Of a stretch of 64,000 nucleotides of DNA, positions 53,695 to 63,878 are shown one piece after another; position 1 is the first letter of the stretch, and each line of letters starts with the position of its first letter. Source of the DNA: Caryophanales bacterium UBA6985 (GTDB taxonomy: Bacteria > Bacillota_I > Bacilli_A > RF39 > UBA660); contig DJYF01000043.1 in NCBI GenBank assembly GCA_002450035.1, forward strand, positions 1 through 64,000. Direction: 5' to 3'. Position numbers and translations under genes: made by a program. The notes below the pieces were generated by a model. That model made no database searches, was not told the DNA's origin, and saw nothing but the letters and a program-made list of their open reading frames with translations.

Positions 53695-54696
53695 ATGGAG
53701 AGAATAATTGATAATGAAAAACTATCAGAAGATTTTGAAAGTGATCAATTTATAAGACCTCAGACTCTTGATGAATATGTAGGTCAAGATGAAGTTAAAA
53801 ATAACTTACATGTCTTTATTGAAGCTGCAAAATTAAGAGATGAACCTCTTGATCATGTTTTACTATATGGTCCTCCAGGACTTGGTAAAACAACACTTGC
53901 TCATATTATTGCAAATGAACTTGGAGCTAAGTTTAAAACTGCATCAGGTCCTTCAATAGAAAAGTCAGGGGACTTAGCAGCAGTTCTTTCAACTCTTGAA
54001 CCAGGTGATGTATTATTTATTGATGAAATACATAGATTACCTAAGTTCATAGAAGAAATGTTATATCCTGCCATGGAAGACTTTGAACTTGATATTGTTG
54101 TAGGAGGTGAAGGAAGTTCTAGATCGATTAAAATTGATTTACCACCTTTCACATTAGTCGGAGCAACTACTCGTGCTGGAGATGTATCAAGTCCTCTAAG
54201 AGATAGATTTGGTATTGTTAATAAACTTAATTACTATACAGATGAAGAATTACAATCAATTGTAAAAAGAACTAGTAGAGTCCTAGAAATGCCTATTAAT
54301 GATGATGCAGCCATGGAACTTGCTAAACGCTCAAGAAAAACACCAAGAATTGCTAATAGATTATTTAAAAGAGTAAGAGACTTTGCTTTAGTTGATGGAG
54401 ATAATGAAATTAGTTTTGATTTAACTAAAAAAGCTCTTGATAGATTAAAAGTAGATAACTATGGTTTAGACCAAATAGATATTGAATACTTAACTGCATT
54501 AATTGAAAAATTTAATGGAGGTCCAGTTGGTGTTGAAACTATTTCAAGTGCAATTGGTGAAGAAATATCTACTCTTGAAGATGTTGTAGAACCTTTTCTT
54601 ATGCAAGAAGGTTTTATTAAACGTACTCCTCGTGGAAGAGTAGTAACTGAAAAAGCCTATCAACATATGGGTATTACAGAAGGTAGATTGTTTTAA
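53695..54696 (+). CDS. ruvB: Holliday junction branch-migration ATPase RuvB
   Basis: 333 residues. Hexameric AAA+ motor. Walker [10 protein letters not shown] (~61-69), Walker [10 protein letters not shown], sensor 1 GATTRAG, arginine finger region RDRFG, and a C-terminal winged helix ([14 protein letters not shown]). AGGAGA precedes the ATG. In an operon with ruvA. Confidence 0.97.
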   Translation: MERIIDNEKLSEDFESDQFIRPQTLDEYVGQDEVKNNLHVFIEAAKLRDEPLDHVLLYGPPGLGKTTLAHIIANELGAKFKTASGPSIEKSGDLAAVLSTLEPGDVLFIDEIHRLPKFIEEMLYPAMEDFELDIVVGGEGSSRSIKIDLPPFTLVGATTRAGDVSSPLRDRFGIVNKLNYYTDEELQSIVKRTSRVLEMPINDDAAMELAKRSRKTPRIANRLFKRVRDFALVDGDNEISFDLTKKALDRLKVDNYGLDQIDIEYLTALIEKFNGGPVGVETISSAIGEEISTLEDVVEPFLMQEGFIKRTPRGRVVTEKAYQHMGITEGRLF

Positions 54697-54698
54697 TT

Positions 54699-54727
54699 AA
54701 AGAAATATAGATTATATTTCTTTTTTT
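54699..54727 (+). terminator. Terminator after ruvB
   Basis: AAAGAAATATA/TATATTTCTTT hairpin and T-tract. Confidence 0.85.
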
Positions 54728-54818
54728 ATGGATAATATATGTAAATTAATAATTAATTAAAATCTAAATTAAATAATATATTTGCATATTTTGTATAATA
54801 TAAATAGGATGTGTTTTT

Positions 54819-55871
54819 ATGAAAATTAGTACTAAGTATTTATATCCAGGGATGGAATTAAATGAAGAAATTAAAACATATGAAGGAGACCTTTTTTCTA
54901 AGGGTACACTTATTAGTAAAAATATAATAAATACTATTATTAAAAACGATTATAGTGAAATAGATATCTTAATAAGTAATTCTAATGAAACTTTCAATGG
55001 GAACTTTAAAGAATACATAAAAAATGCTATTAAAGATAATAATATTGAATTACTTAAATATATTTCTACATTGTTTGAAAGAATCTATCATAATATAAGT
55101 TTTAATATAGACTTATCTAAATATACTTCTAAAGAGTATGATTTATATGATCATATTGTTAATATGATAATATTTGCAACAAGAGTTGCAACTCTTTATA
55201 ACGTTAATGCTCCTAAAGATAAACAAATAGATATAAGTGAACTTGCTTTATCGTGTATGTTATCTAAATATGGTAAACGTTGTAAGAATGAAGAATATTT
55301 TAAGAAAACTAGAGAACACATGAACTTTTGGGATAAAGAAAAGTTTCCTAATATAAAAGCAGAAGACTTCTATAAATATAATGATAGAGTTAATACTTTA
55401 TATGCATACATTTTGCTTGATGAATTTGATATAGATGAAAATGTAAGAGAAAACATCTTACTTTCAAATGAATACTATAATAATCCATCATCTCCTCTTG
55501 GAGCAAAACTACTTGATTATGGTTTTTCCTCATATGTAGCATCTTTAATAAGTGTTGCAGATACATATGATATGTTACTTATAGAAGGTGCCTTAAAAGA
55601 TAAAAATGAACCATTTAAAGAAGTGGTATCAAAGATTAATAAATATGTATCTATTGGATACTTAAATCCTTTCTGGACTAAGTTTATACTATATGATATT
55701 CCTCTTTATAAGGAAGGGGATAAAGTAATATTAACTGATTCTACAATTGCTTATGTTAAATTATACGATCCTAAAGATCCTCTTAGACCTAAGATAACAG
55801 ATAAATCAGGAAATATTATAGAATATAAAGATGATTTAAGAGTATTAAGATTAGTGGATACAAGTTACTAA
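54819..55871 (+). CDS. Degenerate HD-GYP-like protein
   Basis: 350 residues, soluble. The N-terminus (LYPGMELNEEIKTYEGDLFSKG) and C-terminus (DPKDPLRPKITD) follow HD-GYP proteins, which normally degrade cyclic di-GMP. Between them the catalytic residues are mostly gone: His112 remains (YDHIVNM), but the HD pair is Ser149-Lys150 in SKYGK, and neither the HHE nor the GYP motif is present (SNEYYNNPSSPLG). VADTYDML keeps the ADxYDAL pattern. Probably a non-catalytic sensor or binder. No other cyclic di-GMP gene is in the window. Confidence 0.75.
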   Translation: MKISTKYLYPGMELNEEIKTYEGDLFSKGTLISKNIINTIIKNDYSEIDILISNSNETFNGNFKEYIKNAIKDNNIELLKYISTLFERIYHNISFNIDLSKYTSKEYDLYDHIVNMIIFATRVATLYNVNAPKDKQIDISELALSCMLSKYGKRCKNEEYFKKTREHMNFWDKEKFPNIKAEDFYKYNDRVNTLYAYILLDEFDIDENVRENILLSNEYYNNPSSPLGAKLLDYGFSSYVASLISVADTYDMLLIEGALKDKNEPFKEVVSKINKYVSIGYLNPFWTKFILYDIPLYKEGDKVILTDSTIAYVKLYDPKDPLRPKITDKSGNIIEYKDDLRVLRLVDTSY

Positions 55872-55876
55872 AACAT

Positions 55877-55905
55877 TTGTAAATACTTAAAAAAAGAAGT
55901 ATACT
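55877..55905 (+). promoter_or_regulatory. Promoter of queA-tgt operon
   Basis: TTGTAA (55877-55882), 17 bases, TATACT (55900-55905). Confidence 0.65.
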
Positions 55906-55933
55906 AGTGTAACGATTTAAAGGAGAGAAAGAC

Positions 55934-56965
55934 ATGAGAACTGATGACTTTGATTATTATTTACCTGAAGAACTAATTGCACAGTCTCCACTTATGGATA
56001 GAGACTCATGTAAATTACTTGTTCTACATAAGAATACTGGAGAAATTGAACATAAAGTATTCTCAGATATCATAGATTATTTACGCCCTGGAGATGCTTT
56101 AGTAATTAATGATACTAAAGTAATTCCAGCAAGAATAATTGGAGAAAAAGAGGATACTCACGCTGTTATAGAGTTACTTCTTTTAAAAGATTTAGGTAAA
56201 GACGAATGGGAATGTTTATCTAAACCTCAAAAACGTTTACATGTTGGAACAACTCTTACATTTGGAGATGGTTCCCTAAAAGCAGAAGTAACGGAAATAC
56301 TTCCAGATGGTATTACTCATGTTAAATTACTTTATAAAGGTATTTTAATGGAAATACTTGAACGTCTTGGAACTATGCCACTTCCTCCATATATTCATGA
56401 AAAACTAGATAAACAAGATATGTATCAAACAGTTTATGCTAAGAATTATGGATCAGCAGCAGCACCAACAGCAGGTCTACATTTTACTCCTGAGTTACTA
56501 GAAAATATTAAGAATAAGGGTGTAGAAATAGTACCTGTTACACTTAATGTTGGTCTAGGTACATTTAGACCCGTACAAGTAGAAGATGTAACCAAACATG
56601 TAATGCACACTGAAAGTTATGTTTTATCTAAAGCATCATGTGAAAAACTTAATGAAATCCGCTCTAAAGGAGGACGTATTTTTGCTGTTGGTACAACATC
56701 AACAAGAGTACTAGAAACTAATAGAAGTAGATTTGATAAGTTTACTCCAGAAGTAAGTGAAACAAATATATTTATTTATCCAGGATTTGAATTTAAAGGA
56801 ATAGATAATCTTATTACAAACTTTCATTTACCAAAGAGTACTTTAGTTATGCTTGTTTCAGCACTTGCTGGAAAAGATAATATAATGAAAGCCTATAAAG
56901 AAGCAGTTGATAATAAATATAGATTTTTCTCCTTTGGAGATGCTATGCTTATAATAGAAGATTAA
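55934..56965 (+). CDS. queA: S-adenosylmethionine:tRNA ribosyltransferase-isomerase
   Basis: 343 residues. It transfers the ribosyl group of SAM to preQ1 in tRNA, giving epoxyqueuosine. The N-terminus [17 protein letters not shown], the [13 protein letters not shown] segment and C-terminal SFGDAMLI are typical. AAGGAGAG precedes the ATG. Cotranscribed with tgt through a small gene between them. The preQ1 synthesis genes are not in the window, so preQ1 or queuine may be salvaged. Confidence 0.96.
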   Translation: MRTDDFDYYLPEELIAQSPLMDRDSCKLLVLHKNTGEIEHKVFSDIIDYLRPGDALVINDTKVIPARIIGEKEDTHAVIELLLLKDLGKDEWECLSKPQKRLHVGTTLTFGDGSLKAEVTEILPDGITHVKLLYKGILMEILERLGTMPLPPYIHEKLDKQDMYQTVYAKNYGSAAAPTAGLHFTPELLENIKNKGVEIVPVTLNVGLGTFRPVQVEDVTKHVMHTESYVLSKASCEKLNEIRSKGGRIFAVGTTSTRVLETNRSRFDKFTPEVSETNIFIYPGFEFKGIDNLITNFHLPKSTLVMLVSALAGKDNIMKAYKEAVDNKYRFFSFGDAMLIIED

Positions 56966-56987
56966 TTTAAAAATAGGTGGTGTTTAT

Positions 56988-58513
<1,526 letters not shown>

Positions 58514-58565
58514 ATTTATTAATGATATAATTACCTTAGAAATAAAAGCATGAAGGAAGATATAC

Positions 58566-58892
58566 GTGAAAAAAGGTCAAAATATAATTACATTCTTACT
58601 TGTAATAGGTCTATTAGCTATATTCTTAACAATTAAAGTATATAAAGAATATGATAAAGATTATAAAGCTAAAAGAACTATATCAATTAAGAATCAAATA
58701 ACATATAAAGCTAAAAGATGTTTTATAGAAAGTAAATGTGAAAATAATTCCACGATAAGTGATTTATATAAAAATGGTTATTTAAAAGATAATATTATTA
58801 GTCCTAAAACAGGAAAATATCTAAATTTAGATACTAAGTTACAATATGATAATGGAGTAGTTAAAGTTCTTTGGAACGAAGATGAAATATAA
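58566..58892 (+). CDS. Small pseudopilin-like membrane protein
   Basis: 108 residues, GTG start behind AAGGAAG. KKGQNIITFLLVIGLLAIF at the N-terminus resembles a type IV pilin helix (KKGFTLIELLVVI...), but the Glu at position 5 is Thr. The external part has LYKNGYLKDNIISPKTGKYL, a pattern common in pseudopilin-like globular domains, and two Cys (~52, 58) that could pair. No prepilin peptidase or secretion gene is nearby, so the assignment is tentative. Confidence 0.6.
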   Translation: MKKGQNIITFLLVIGLLAIFLTIKVYKEYDKDYKAKRTISIKNQITYKAKRCFIESKCENNSTISDLYKNGYLKDNIISPKTGKYLNLDTKLQYDNGVVKVLWNEDEI

Positions 58893-58895
58893 GTA

Positions 58896-58924
58896 TTGCA
58901 TGAATTAAAAAAACATGCTATACT
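58896..58924 (+). promoter_or_regulatory. Promoter of rplS
   Basis: TTGCAT (58896-58901), 17 bases ending in TGC, TATACT (58919-58924). Confidence 0.8.
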
Positions 58925-58929
58925 AACGT

Positions 58930-59016
58930 TGCTTTGTGAAAAAAGCTAAATGTAATCCGCTGGGAAATGTGTTCTATGATTATGTGGGTGTAATTTAAAA
59001 GAAAGGATGGTTTTTT
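58930..59016 (+). promoter_or_regulatory. L19 leader (ribosomal protein autoregulation)
   Basis: An 85-base structured leader precedes rplS. It has a GCTTT/AAAAGC hairpin and the segment CCGCTGGGAAATGTG...GTGGGTG, which resembles the Firmicutes L19 leader that binds L19 and lowers its own expression. Family match is from memory and was not run. Confidence 0.6.
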
Positions 59017-59355
59017 ATGAATTTAGTTGATAAAGTAAATGCTAAATCTGTAAGAAAAGATATTCCTGAGTTTCGTGTTGGTAATACTGTAAAAGTAGAC
59101 TACAAAATTAAAGAAGGTAACAAAGAAAGAATTCAAGCTTTCCAAGGTATCGTTGTAGCTATTAAAGGTGGATCAGTAGGTAAAACATTCACTGTTAGAA
59201 AAAAATCTGGTAGTGTTTGGGTAAAAAGAGTTTTCAAAGTAAACTCACCATTAATTGATTCAATCCAAGTAGTTAAAAAAGGTGTAGTTAGAAGAGCAAA
59301 ACTTAACTTCATTGACAATATGTCAAAGGAATATAACGCTAAAGAAGGAGAATAA
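59017..59355 (+). CDS. rplS: 50S ribosomal protein L19
   Basis: 112 residues, standard length. Found at the 30S/50S interface. IPEFRVGNTVKVDYKIKEGNKERIQAFQGIV and FTVRKKSGSVWVKRVF are typical. AAAGGATGG precedes the ATG. Preceded by a strong promoter and a structured leader. Confidence 0.97.
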   Translation: MNLVDKVNAKSVRKDIPEFRVGNTVKVDYKIKEGNKERIQAFQGIVVAIKGGSVGKTFTVRKKSGSVWVKRVFKVNSPLIDSIQVVKKGVVRRAKLNFIDNMSKEYNAKEGE

Positions 59356-59370
59356 TATTCTTCTTTTTTT
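59341..59370 (+). terminator. Terminator after rplS
   Basis: AAGAAG and AGAAT arms against ATTCT and TCTT, with a bulge, then a T-tract. The stop codon is in the loop. Confidence 0.75.
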
Positions 59371-59435
59371 GTTATATAAATTATTTGATAATTTATTAAT
59401 TCTTTATTAAAATAAAATTGAAAGAAGGAATGTAT

Positions 59436-59855
59436 ATGGAAAAACTAGAATATAATGTTAATACTTTACTTGCTATTAAAGAAAAATTAAAGTCTCACAA
59501 ATATATTAGAGTTGTAGGAGAAGAGTATGCCAATATAGAAGAGTTTAAAAGAAAATTATTACTATTTAGAAAAGGATTCATGCCTTTTAAAACAGTTGTT
59601 GATTTTCCTCCTTTATACTATATAATTGATAAAATAATAACTGGTAGTCCAATAGAAAAGGATAACTTCTATACACTTTACCTAAAAAACTCTACAGAAG
59701 AAGAACTATATGCATTTCTAGATAAAGAAATTAATAATATTAATTTTGAAGAATTAAATAAAATACACAATAAAGCATTAGAAAATATACAAGTTATTAA
59801 ACAAGAAAAACCAAATCTATTAAGTAGATTTAAGAAAAGAAAAAAGATAGATTAA
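59436..59855 (+). CDS. Hypothetical protein
   Basis: 139 residues from ATG 59436, with AAGGA six bases upstream (an earlier in-frame TTG at 59418 lies upstream of that site). Soluble, helical, basic C-terminus (RFKKRKKID). Not recognised. Its end overlaps the end of convergent plsC by four bases and shares a terminator. Confidence 0.65.
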   Translation: MEKLEYNVNTLLAIKEKLKSHKYIRVVGEEYANIEEFKRKLLLFRKGFMPFKTVVDFPPLYYIIDKIITGSPIEKDNFYTLYLKNSTEEELYAFLDKEINNINFEELNKIHNKALENIQVIKQEKPNLLSRFKKRKKID

Positions 59856-59867
59856 TTTCTATCTTTT
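59842..59867. terminator. Bidirectional terminator
   Basis: AAAAGATAGA/TCTATCTTTT hairpin between convergent genes. Both stop codons are inside it. Confidence 0.85.
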
Positions 59868-60454
59868 CTTTTTGGTGTTCTTTTTCTTACTTGTAATTCT
59901 CTAACTTTTTCTTCAAGTACTTGATCATATTCTTTTCTATCATACTTGCTTAAATCAATTGGTTCTCCAAAGTTAATTTGAAGTCTAGCACCAGGGATAT
60001 AGCTACCATTTATACCAAATGGAACAAGCTTAGCTTTTCCGAGTAGAGAAATAGTAGGAACACCATTTTTAAAAGGAACATATACTTTATATTTATGAGT
60101 TTTTCCTTCAGGGAATATTACAACATTATTCTTTTCTTTTAAAAGATCTACTGCAGTTCTAACAGCTTTTAAATCACTTTTATCTGGATCAATTGGGAAA
60201 GTACCAACTCTTGTAAAGAAGTTTTTCCATGATTTATATCTATATAACTTTTTATCTACCATGAATCTTAAATTATCATCTAAAGCTGTAACAAGCAACC
60301 AAGAATCTAATATATTTAAATGATTTCCAGCAAATAAATTAACTTCATTTAAATCTACATTTTCAAGACCATTTACTTCAATTCTATATACGAAATTCAT
60401 AATCTTCTTTACACGACGTCTAAAATTTTTATAGTATTCGATATCATACTCCAT
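59852..60454 (-). CDS. plsC: 1-acyl-sn-glycerol-3-phosphate acyltransferase
   Basis: 200 residues. It acylates lysophosphatidic acid to phosphatidic acid at the membrane. The catalytic NHxxxxD motif is GNHLNILDSW (~44-53) and the substrate motif is FPEGKTHK near 116. No long membrane helix is evident, so it is probably membrane-associated. AGGGGGA precedes the ATG. Divergent from lepB. Confidence 0.92.
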   Translation of the reverse strand: MEYDIEYYKNFRRRVKKIMNFVYRIEVNGLENVDLNEVNLFAGNHLNILDSWLLVTALDDNLRFMVDKKLYRYKSWKNFFTRVGTFPIDPDKSDLKAVRTAVDLLKEKNNVVIFPEGKTHKYKVYVPFKNGVPTISLLGKAKLVPFGINGSYIPGARLQINFGEPIDLSKYDRKEYDQVLEEKVRELQVRKRTPKRKDRN

Positions 60455-60541
60455 AACAAAATCCCCCTAAATTGAGTACTATTATAACATATTTAATTAA
60501 ACGAGGAAATTTTTATGTATTATTTAACTTTTATCAAAATA

Positions 60542-60550
60542 TGTTATAAT
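60542..60550 (+). promoter_or_regulatory. Extended -10 promoter of lepB
   Basis: TG-T-TATAAT, 16 bases before the start codon. Confidence 0.6.
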
Positions 60551-60566
60551 TTTATTGGTGATTTAA

Positions 60567-61265
60567 ATGGCTACAAGAAGACGTAGAAAAAATAAAAATA
60601 AAGAAGAAGTAAATAATATAAAAGCAGTTGAAGAAACAAAAGAAGAAACTAAAGAAATTGTAGAACTACCTCCTAAGAAAAAACACTCTCAAGAAGAAAT
60701 AGATGAAACCACTAAAAAAGCTGAAAGAGATACTATAAAAGAAATACTTCCATATATAATAATTATTATATGTGTAATAATTATAAGAACATTTATAGCA
60801 ACTCCGGTTGATGTAAATGGAGACTCTATGAACCCAACACTAAAAAATGGGGATATTATGCTTCTATATAAATTAAGACTTAAAACAGTAGGTATTAATA
60901 GATTTGATATAGTTGTTATAAAAACGGATGATGGAAAGCTAATTAAAAGAGTAATTGGTCTACCTGGTGAAAAAGTAAGATATGAAATTGATGAAGATAA
61001 TCAAAAAGGTATTCTTTATATTAATGACAAAAAGGTGGAAGAAAACTTCTCAGATGATGCTCATTTAGTTCAAACTTGTAAATTTGTATCAGAGCTATGT
61101 GGAGATGGTATAACTGTTCCAGAGGATGAATATTTTGTAATGGGAGATAATCGTGGAAACTCCAAAGACTCAAGAATGCTTGGAACAATAGAAAAAGATG
61201 ATATACAAGGTATAACATCAATTGTTTTATTCCCATTTAATAGATTTGGTAATGTTAATAAATAA
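60567..61265 (+). CDS. lepB: Signal peptidase I
   Basis: 232 residues. A ~55-residue charged cytoplasmic N-terminus, longer than usual, precedes one helix (ILPYIIIIICVIIIRTF). The catalytic dyad is Ser87 (NGDSMNPTL) and Lys127 (GKLIKRVIGLPGE). The box MGDNRGNSKDSR near the end is intact. It removes signal peptides outside the membrane, such as that of the surface protein at 30632. GGTGAT precedes the ATG. Confidence 0.95.
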   Translation: MATRRRRKNKNKEEVNNIKAVEETKEETKEIVELPPKKKHSQEEIDETTKKAERDTIKEILPYIIIIICVIIIRTFIATPVDVNGDSMNPTLKNGDIMLLYKLRLKTVGINRFDIVVIKTDDGKLIKRVIGLPGEKVRYEIDEDNQKGILYINDKKVEENFSDDAHLVQTCKFVSELCGDGITVPEDEYFVMGDNRGNSKDSRMLGTIEKDDIQGITSIVLFPFNRFGNVNK

Positions 61266-61266
61266 T

Positions 61267-61289
61267 AGAAGAAGTAATTCTTCTTTTTT
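61267..61289 (+). terminator. Terminator after lepB
   Basis: AGAAGAA/TTCTTCT hairpin with GTAA loop and T-tract. Confidence 0.82.
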
Positions 61290-61326
61290 ATTTAATTTAT
61301 AATATAATTATAATGAAGGTGAGAGA

Positions 61327-62043
61327 GTGGACGAGAAAATAAAACAAATACAAAAAATAATAGATGAATCAGATAATATAGTATTCTTTGGAGGTGCAGG
61401 TGTTTCTACAGCATCAGGTATTAAAGATTTCAGAAGTGTAGATGGCTTGTATTCTATTAAATATAAGTATCCTCCCGAAGAAATGTTAAGTATTGATATG
61501 TTAGAAAGAAATCCTAAAGACTTTTATGATTTTTATAAAACATATTTAAACTGTTTGGATGTTGAACCTAATGTGACGCATTTCTATTTGAAGTCACTGG
61601 AAGATAAAGGTAAATTAAAGGCAGTAGTTACTCAAAATATAGACGGACTTCATACTAAAGCAGGATCTACTAATGTTCTTGAAATACATGGAACAATTTA
61701 TAAAAACTATTGTATGAAATGTGGTAAAAAATATAAACCTGAATATGTATTTAATAGTGAAGGTGTTCCTACATGTGAATGCGGAGGTATTATTAGACCT
61801 GAAGTAACTTTATATGGGGAGGCCTTACCACCTGCATTTGATGAAGCTATAAGAGCAATAACTTATGCAGATACATTAATAGTTGCCGGTACATCTCTTT
61901 TGGTTTATCCTGCAGCTAATCTAGTAAGATACTTTGGAGGTAAACATCTAATACTAATTAATAAAGAAAAAACTCAATATGATGATATAGCAGAAATAAC
62001 TGTGCATGGAGATATGAAAGACATATTTAGTAAATTAAAATAA
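61327..62043 (+). CDS. Sir2-family NAD-dependent protein deacylase
   Basis: 238 residues from GTG 61327, behind AAGGTGA. It uses NAD to remove acyl groups from lysines. NAD loop GAGVSTASGIKDFRS (~21-35), TQNIDGLH, catalytic His in EIHGTIY, and a zinc finger of four Cys (CMKCG...CECGG) are intact. Final NAD motif AGTSLLVYPA. Monocistronic. Confidence 0.95.
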   Translation: MDEKIKQIQKIIDESDNIVFFGGAGVSTASGIKDFRSVDGLYSIKYKYPPEEMLSIDMLERNPKDFYDFYKTYLNCLDVEPNVTHFYLKSLEDKGKLKAVVTQNIDGLHTKAGSTNVLEIHGTIYKNYCMKCGKKYKPEYVFNSEGVPTCECGGIIRPEVTLYGEALPPAFDEAIRAITYADTLIVAGTSLLVYPAANLVRYFGGKHLILINKEKTQYDDIAEITVHGDMKDIFSKLK

Positions 62044-62054
62044 AGCACATTTCA

Positions 62055-62080
62055 AACTGAGTATTTAAACTCAGTTTTTA
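62055..62080 (+). terminator. Terminator after sirtuin gene
   Basis: AAACTGAGT/ACTCAGTTT hairpin followed by TTTA. Confidence 0.83.
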
Positions 62081-62094
62081 TTAGTTTTAAAAAA

Positions 62095-62109
62095 TGAAAA
62101 TTGTTTTCA
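62095..62109. promoter_or_regulatory. Fur-type 7-1-7 box, upstream copy
   Basis: TGAAAAT-T-GTTTTCA, one mismatch from perfect symmetry, just upstream of the -35. Confidence 0.7.
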
Positions 62110-62117
62110 ATTTATTA

Positions 62118-62146
62118 TTGACTATATTTTTACATTAACATATAAT
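62118..62146 (+). promoter_or_regulatory. Promoter of fur-like operon
   Basis: TTGACT (62118-62123), 17 bases, TATAAT (62141-62146). Confidence 0.82.
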
Positions 62147-62152
62147 ACAAAA

Positions 62153-62167
62153 TGAAAATTATTTTCG
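62153..62167. promoter_or_regulatory. Fur-type 7-1-7 box, downstream copy
   Basis: TGAAAAT-T-ATTTTCG with the perfect core GAAAATTATTTTC. It covers the expected transcription start, so binding would block initiation. Confidence 0.75.
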
Positions 62168-62186
62168 ATTTAAGGAGACACATTAT

Positions 62187-62567
62187 ATGAGAACAGAAAC
62201 ATATAAGACTAAACAAAAAGAAAGTATTAATACAGTTATAAAATCACTAAATAAAGATTTTACAATCAAAGACTTATATACAAAACTAAATTCAAGTGTT
62301 GGTCTAACTACACTTTATAGATATGTAGATAAACTACTAGAAGAGGGAAGAGTAATTAAACTAGATGATACTCATTACCAATATCTAGAAGAGTGTGAAG
62401 AAACTAATCACTTCTATTTAAAATGTACATCATGTGGATCTCTTATTCATATTGATTGTGACTGTGTAAATGACTTATTTAGTCATATTACAAGTAATCA
62501 TGACTTTTTACCAGAAAGTAAAAATATAATTATAAATGGTACATGTAAATTATGTGGAGGCAAATAA
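62187..62567 (+). CDS. Fur-family metal-dependent repressor
   Basis: 126 residues. N-terminal winged helix (FTIKDLYTKL, GLTTLYRYVDKLLEEG), then the metal-sensing dimer domain with NHFYLKCTSCG and a closing CKLCGG, which together give the CxxC...CxxC structural zinc site. A HIDCDC segment adds further possible ligands. Short for the family but complete. It overlaps the transporter gene by one base (TAATG). Metal identity (zinc, manganese or iron) cannot be fixed from sequence; the Zur type is most likely given the Cys/His content. Confidence 0.9.
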   Translation: MRTETYKTKQKESINTVIKSLNKDFTIKDLYTKLNSSVGLTTLYRYVDKLLEEGRVIKLDDTHYQYLEECEETNHFYLKCTSCGSLIHIDCDCVNDLFSHITSNHDFLPESKNIIINGTCKLCGGK

Positions 62568-63409
62568 TGATAGACGTATTACTAGATGCTTTAATGGATA
62601 CTTTAAAAATAGTTCCATATTTATTCATAACATATCTAATATTAGAGTTATTTGAACATAAACTAAATAAAAAAACAGAAAATGCTATAACAAAATATAA
62701 AGCTGCTGGTCCAATTGCTGGGGGTATCCTTGGTGCTCTTCCTCAATGTGGATTTGGAGCTATGTGTGCAAGTTTATTTTCTTCAAAAGTAATTACAGTT
62801 GGTACTTTAATAGCTGTATTCTTATCTACAAGTGATGAGATGCTACCAATTATGTTAGGAGAAAAAACAAATATTAAAACTCTTTTACTTATTATTCTAT
62901 TTAAAGCAGTAATAGGTATTATAATTGGTTTCTTAGTAGATTTATTTATAAATAAAAAGACTGATAACAAAAAAGAAAAAATACATGAAATATGTGAACA
63001 TGATCATTGTGATTGCAATCATCATGGAATTATTTTATCAAGTATAAAACATACTTTAACAGTAACTTTATTTATACTAGCTGCTAATGTAATAATTGGT
63101 TTACTAATAATGTTTATAGGAGAAGATGCTATATCAAATATACTACTTCAAAAGAATATTTTAGTATATTTACTAGCTAGTTTAATAGGTTTAATACCAA
63201 ACTGTGCAGCATCAGTTATTATAACTGAATTATACTTAGGTGGTTTTATTACTATAGGTGTTACAATGGCTGGCTTATTAACCGGATCAGGAATTGGACT
63301 ATTAATGTTATTTAAAACAAATAAAAATTTAAAAGAAAATATGACTATATTATCAATAGTATATTTATCTGGAGTTATAATTGGATTCCTAGTAGACTTA
63401 TTTATTTAA
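62567..63409 (+). CDS. ArsP_2/putative manganese-transporter family permease
   Basis: 280 residues from ATG 62567, with GGAGG six bases upstream. Eight to ten hydrophobic helices. GALPQCGFGAMCASLFSS (~45-65) and LSTSDEMLPIM (~86-96) are family hallmarks, repeated in part as GLIPNCAASVIITELY in the second half. A central hydrophilic loop (~138-150) has HEICEHDHCDCNHH, a Cys/His metal-binding patch. Likely a heavy-metal exporter or importer under control of the Fur-type protein with which it is translationally coupled. Confidence 0.85.
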   Translation: MIDVLLDALMDTLKIVPYLFITYLILELFEHKLNKKTENAITKYKAAGPIAGGILGALPQCGFGAMCASLFSSKVITVGTLIAVFLSTSDEMLPIMLGEKTNIKTLLLIILFKAVIGIIIGFLVDLFINKKTDNKKEKIHEICEHDHCDCNHHGIILSSIKHTLTVTLFILAANVIIGLLIMFIGEDAISNILLQKNILVYLLASLIGLIPNCAASVIITELYLGGFITIGVTMAGLLTGSGIGLLMLFKTNKNLKENMTILSIVYLSGVIIGFLVDLFI

Positions 63410-63421
63410 GTCTACTTTTTT
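63391..63421 (+). terminator. Terminator overlapping the transporter 3' end
   Basis: AGTAGACTTA/TAAGTCTACT, a perfect 10-bp stem whose left arm encodes the last residues, followed by TTTTTT. Confidence 0.88.
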
Positions 63422-63461
63422 GTAAAGGAAAGCATAATAATAAACAAAACGGCATATTTAT

Positions 63462-63470
63462 TGCTATAAT
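63462..63470 (+). promoter_or_regulatory. Extended -10 promoter
   Basis: TG-C-TATAAT, 23 bases before the start codon. Confidence 0.6.
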
Positions 63471-63493
63471 ACTATTAATAGGGAGTGATATAT

Positions 63494-63877
63494 ATGCAAG
63501 AAAATTATAATAATGCAAACTTAGAAGTTGATAGAGAAAAATTAGAAAACTATAAAAAAGTTAAAAAAGGATTTGGAATAGCTAAAGCTGCAGTAGATAC
63601 AGTTGGTACTATTGCTACAATTGTACTTGTTGCAATTCCTATGGATGGACCAGTTGGAGAATTAATTGCTCTTGCAGCAACTGGAGTATTACATGGACTA
63701 GTCGCTGGAGCAGAAAAGATATATGATGCAGCAATGGATATACCAAACCCAAATACTGATGTAGCTGATAATATAAATGATATAAATAATACTATAGCTG
63801 AGAATTCAGAAAACATAAGAAAAGTAATAAGTGCTGTACAAAAATTTACGCCAGCAAGTGAAGGAAGATCAAGATAA
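63494..63877 (+). CDS. Small protein with Gly/Ala hydrophobic core, unknown function
   Basis: 127 residues from ATG 63494 (AGGGAGTGA upstream). The hydrophilic N-terminus is followed by a Gly/Ala/Val-rich stretch at about 30-75 (VGTIATIVLVAIPMDGPVG, ALAATGVLHGLVAGA) that could insert in a membrane, then a polar tail with an Asn/Ile-rich heptad region. Not recognised. The next gene starts one base after its stop. Confidence 0.65.
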   Translation: MQENYNNANLEVDREKLENYKKVKKGFGIAKAAVDTVGTIATIVLVAIPMDGPVGELIALAATGVLHGLVAGAEKIYDAAMDIPNPNTDVADNINDINNTIAENSENIRKVISAVQKFTPASEGRSR

Positions 63878-63878
63878 T

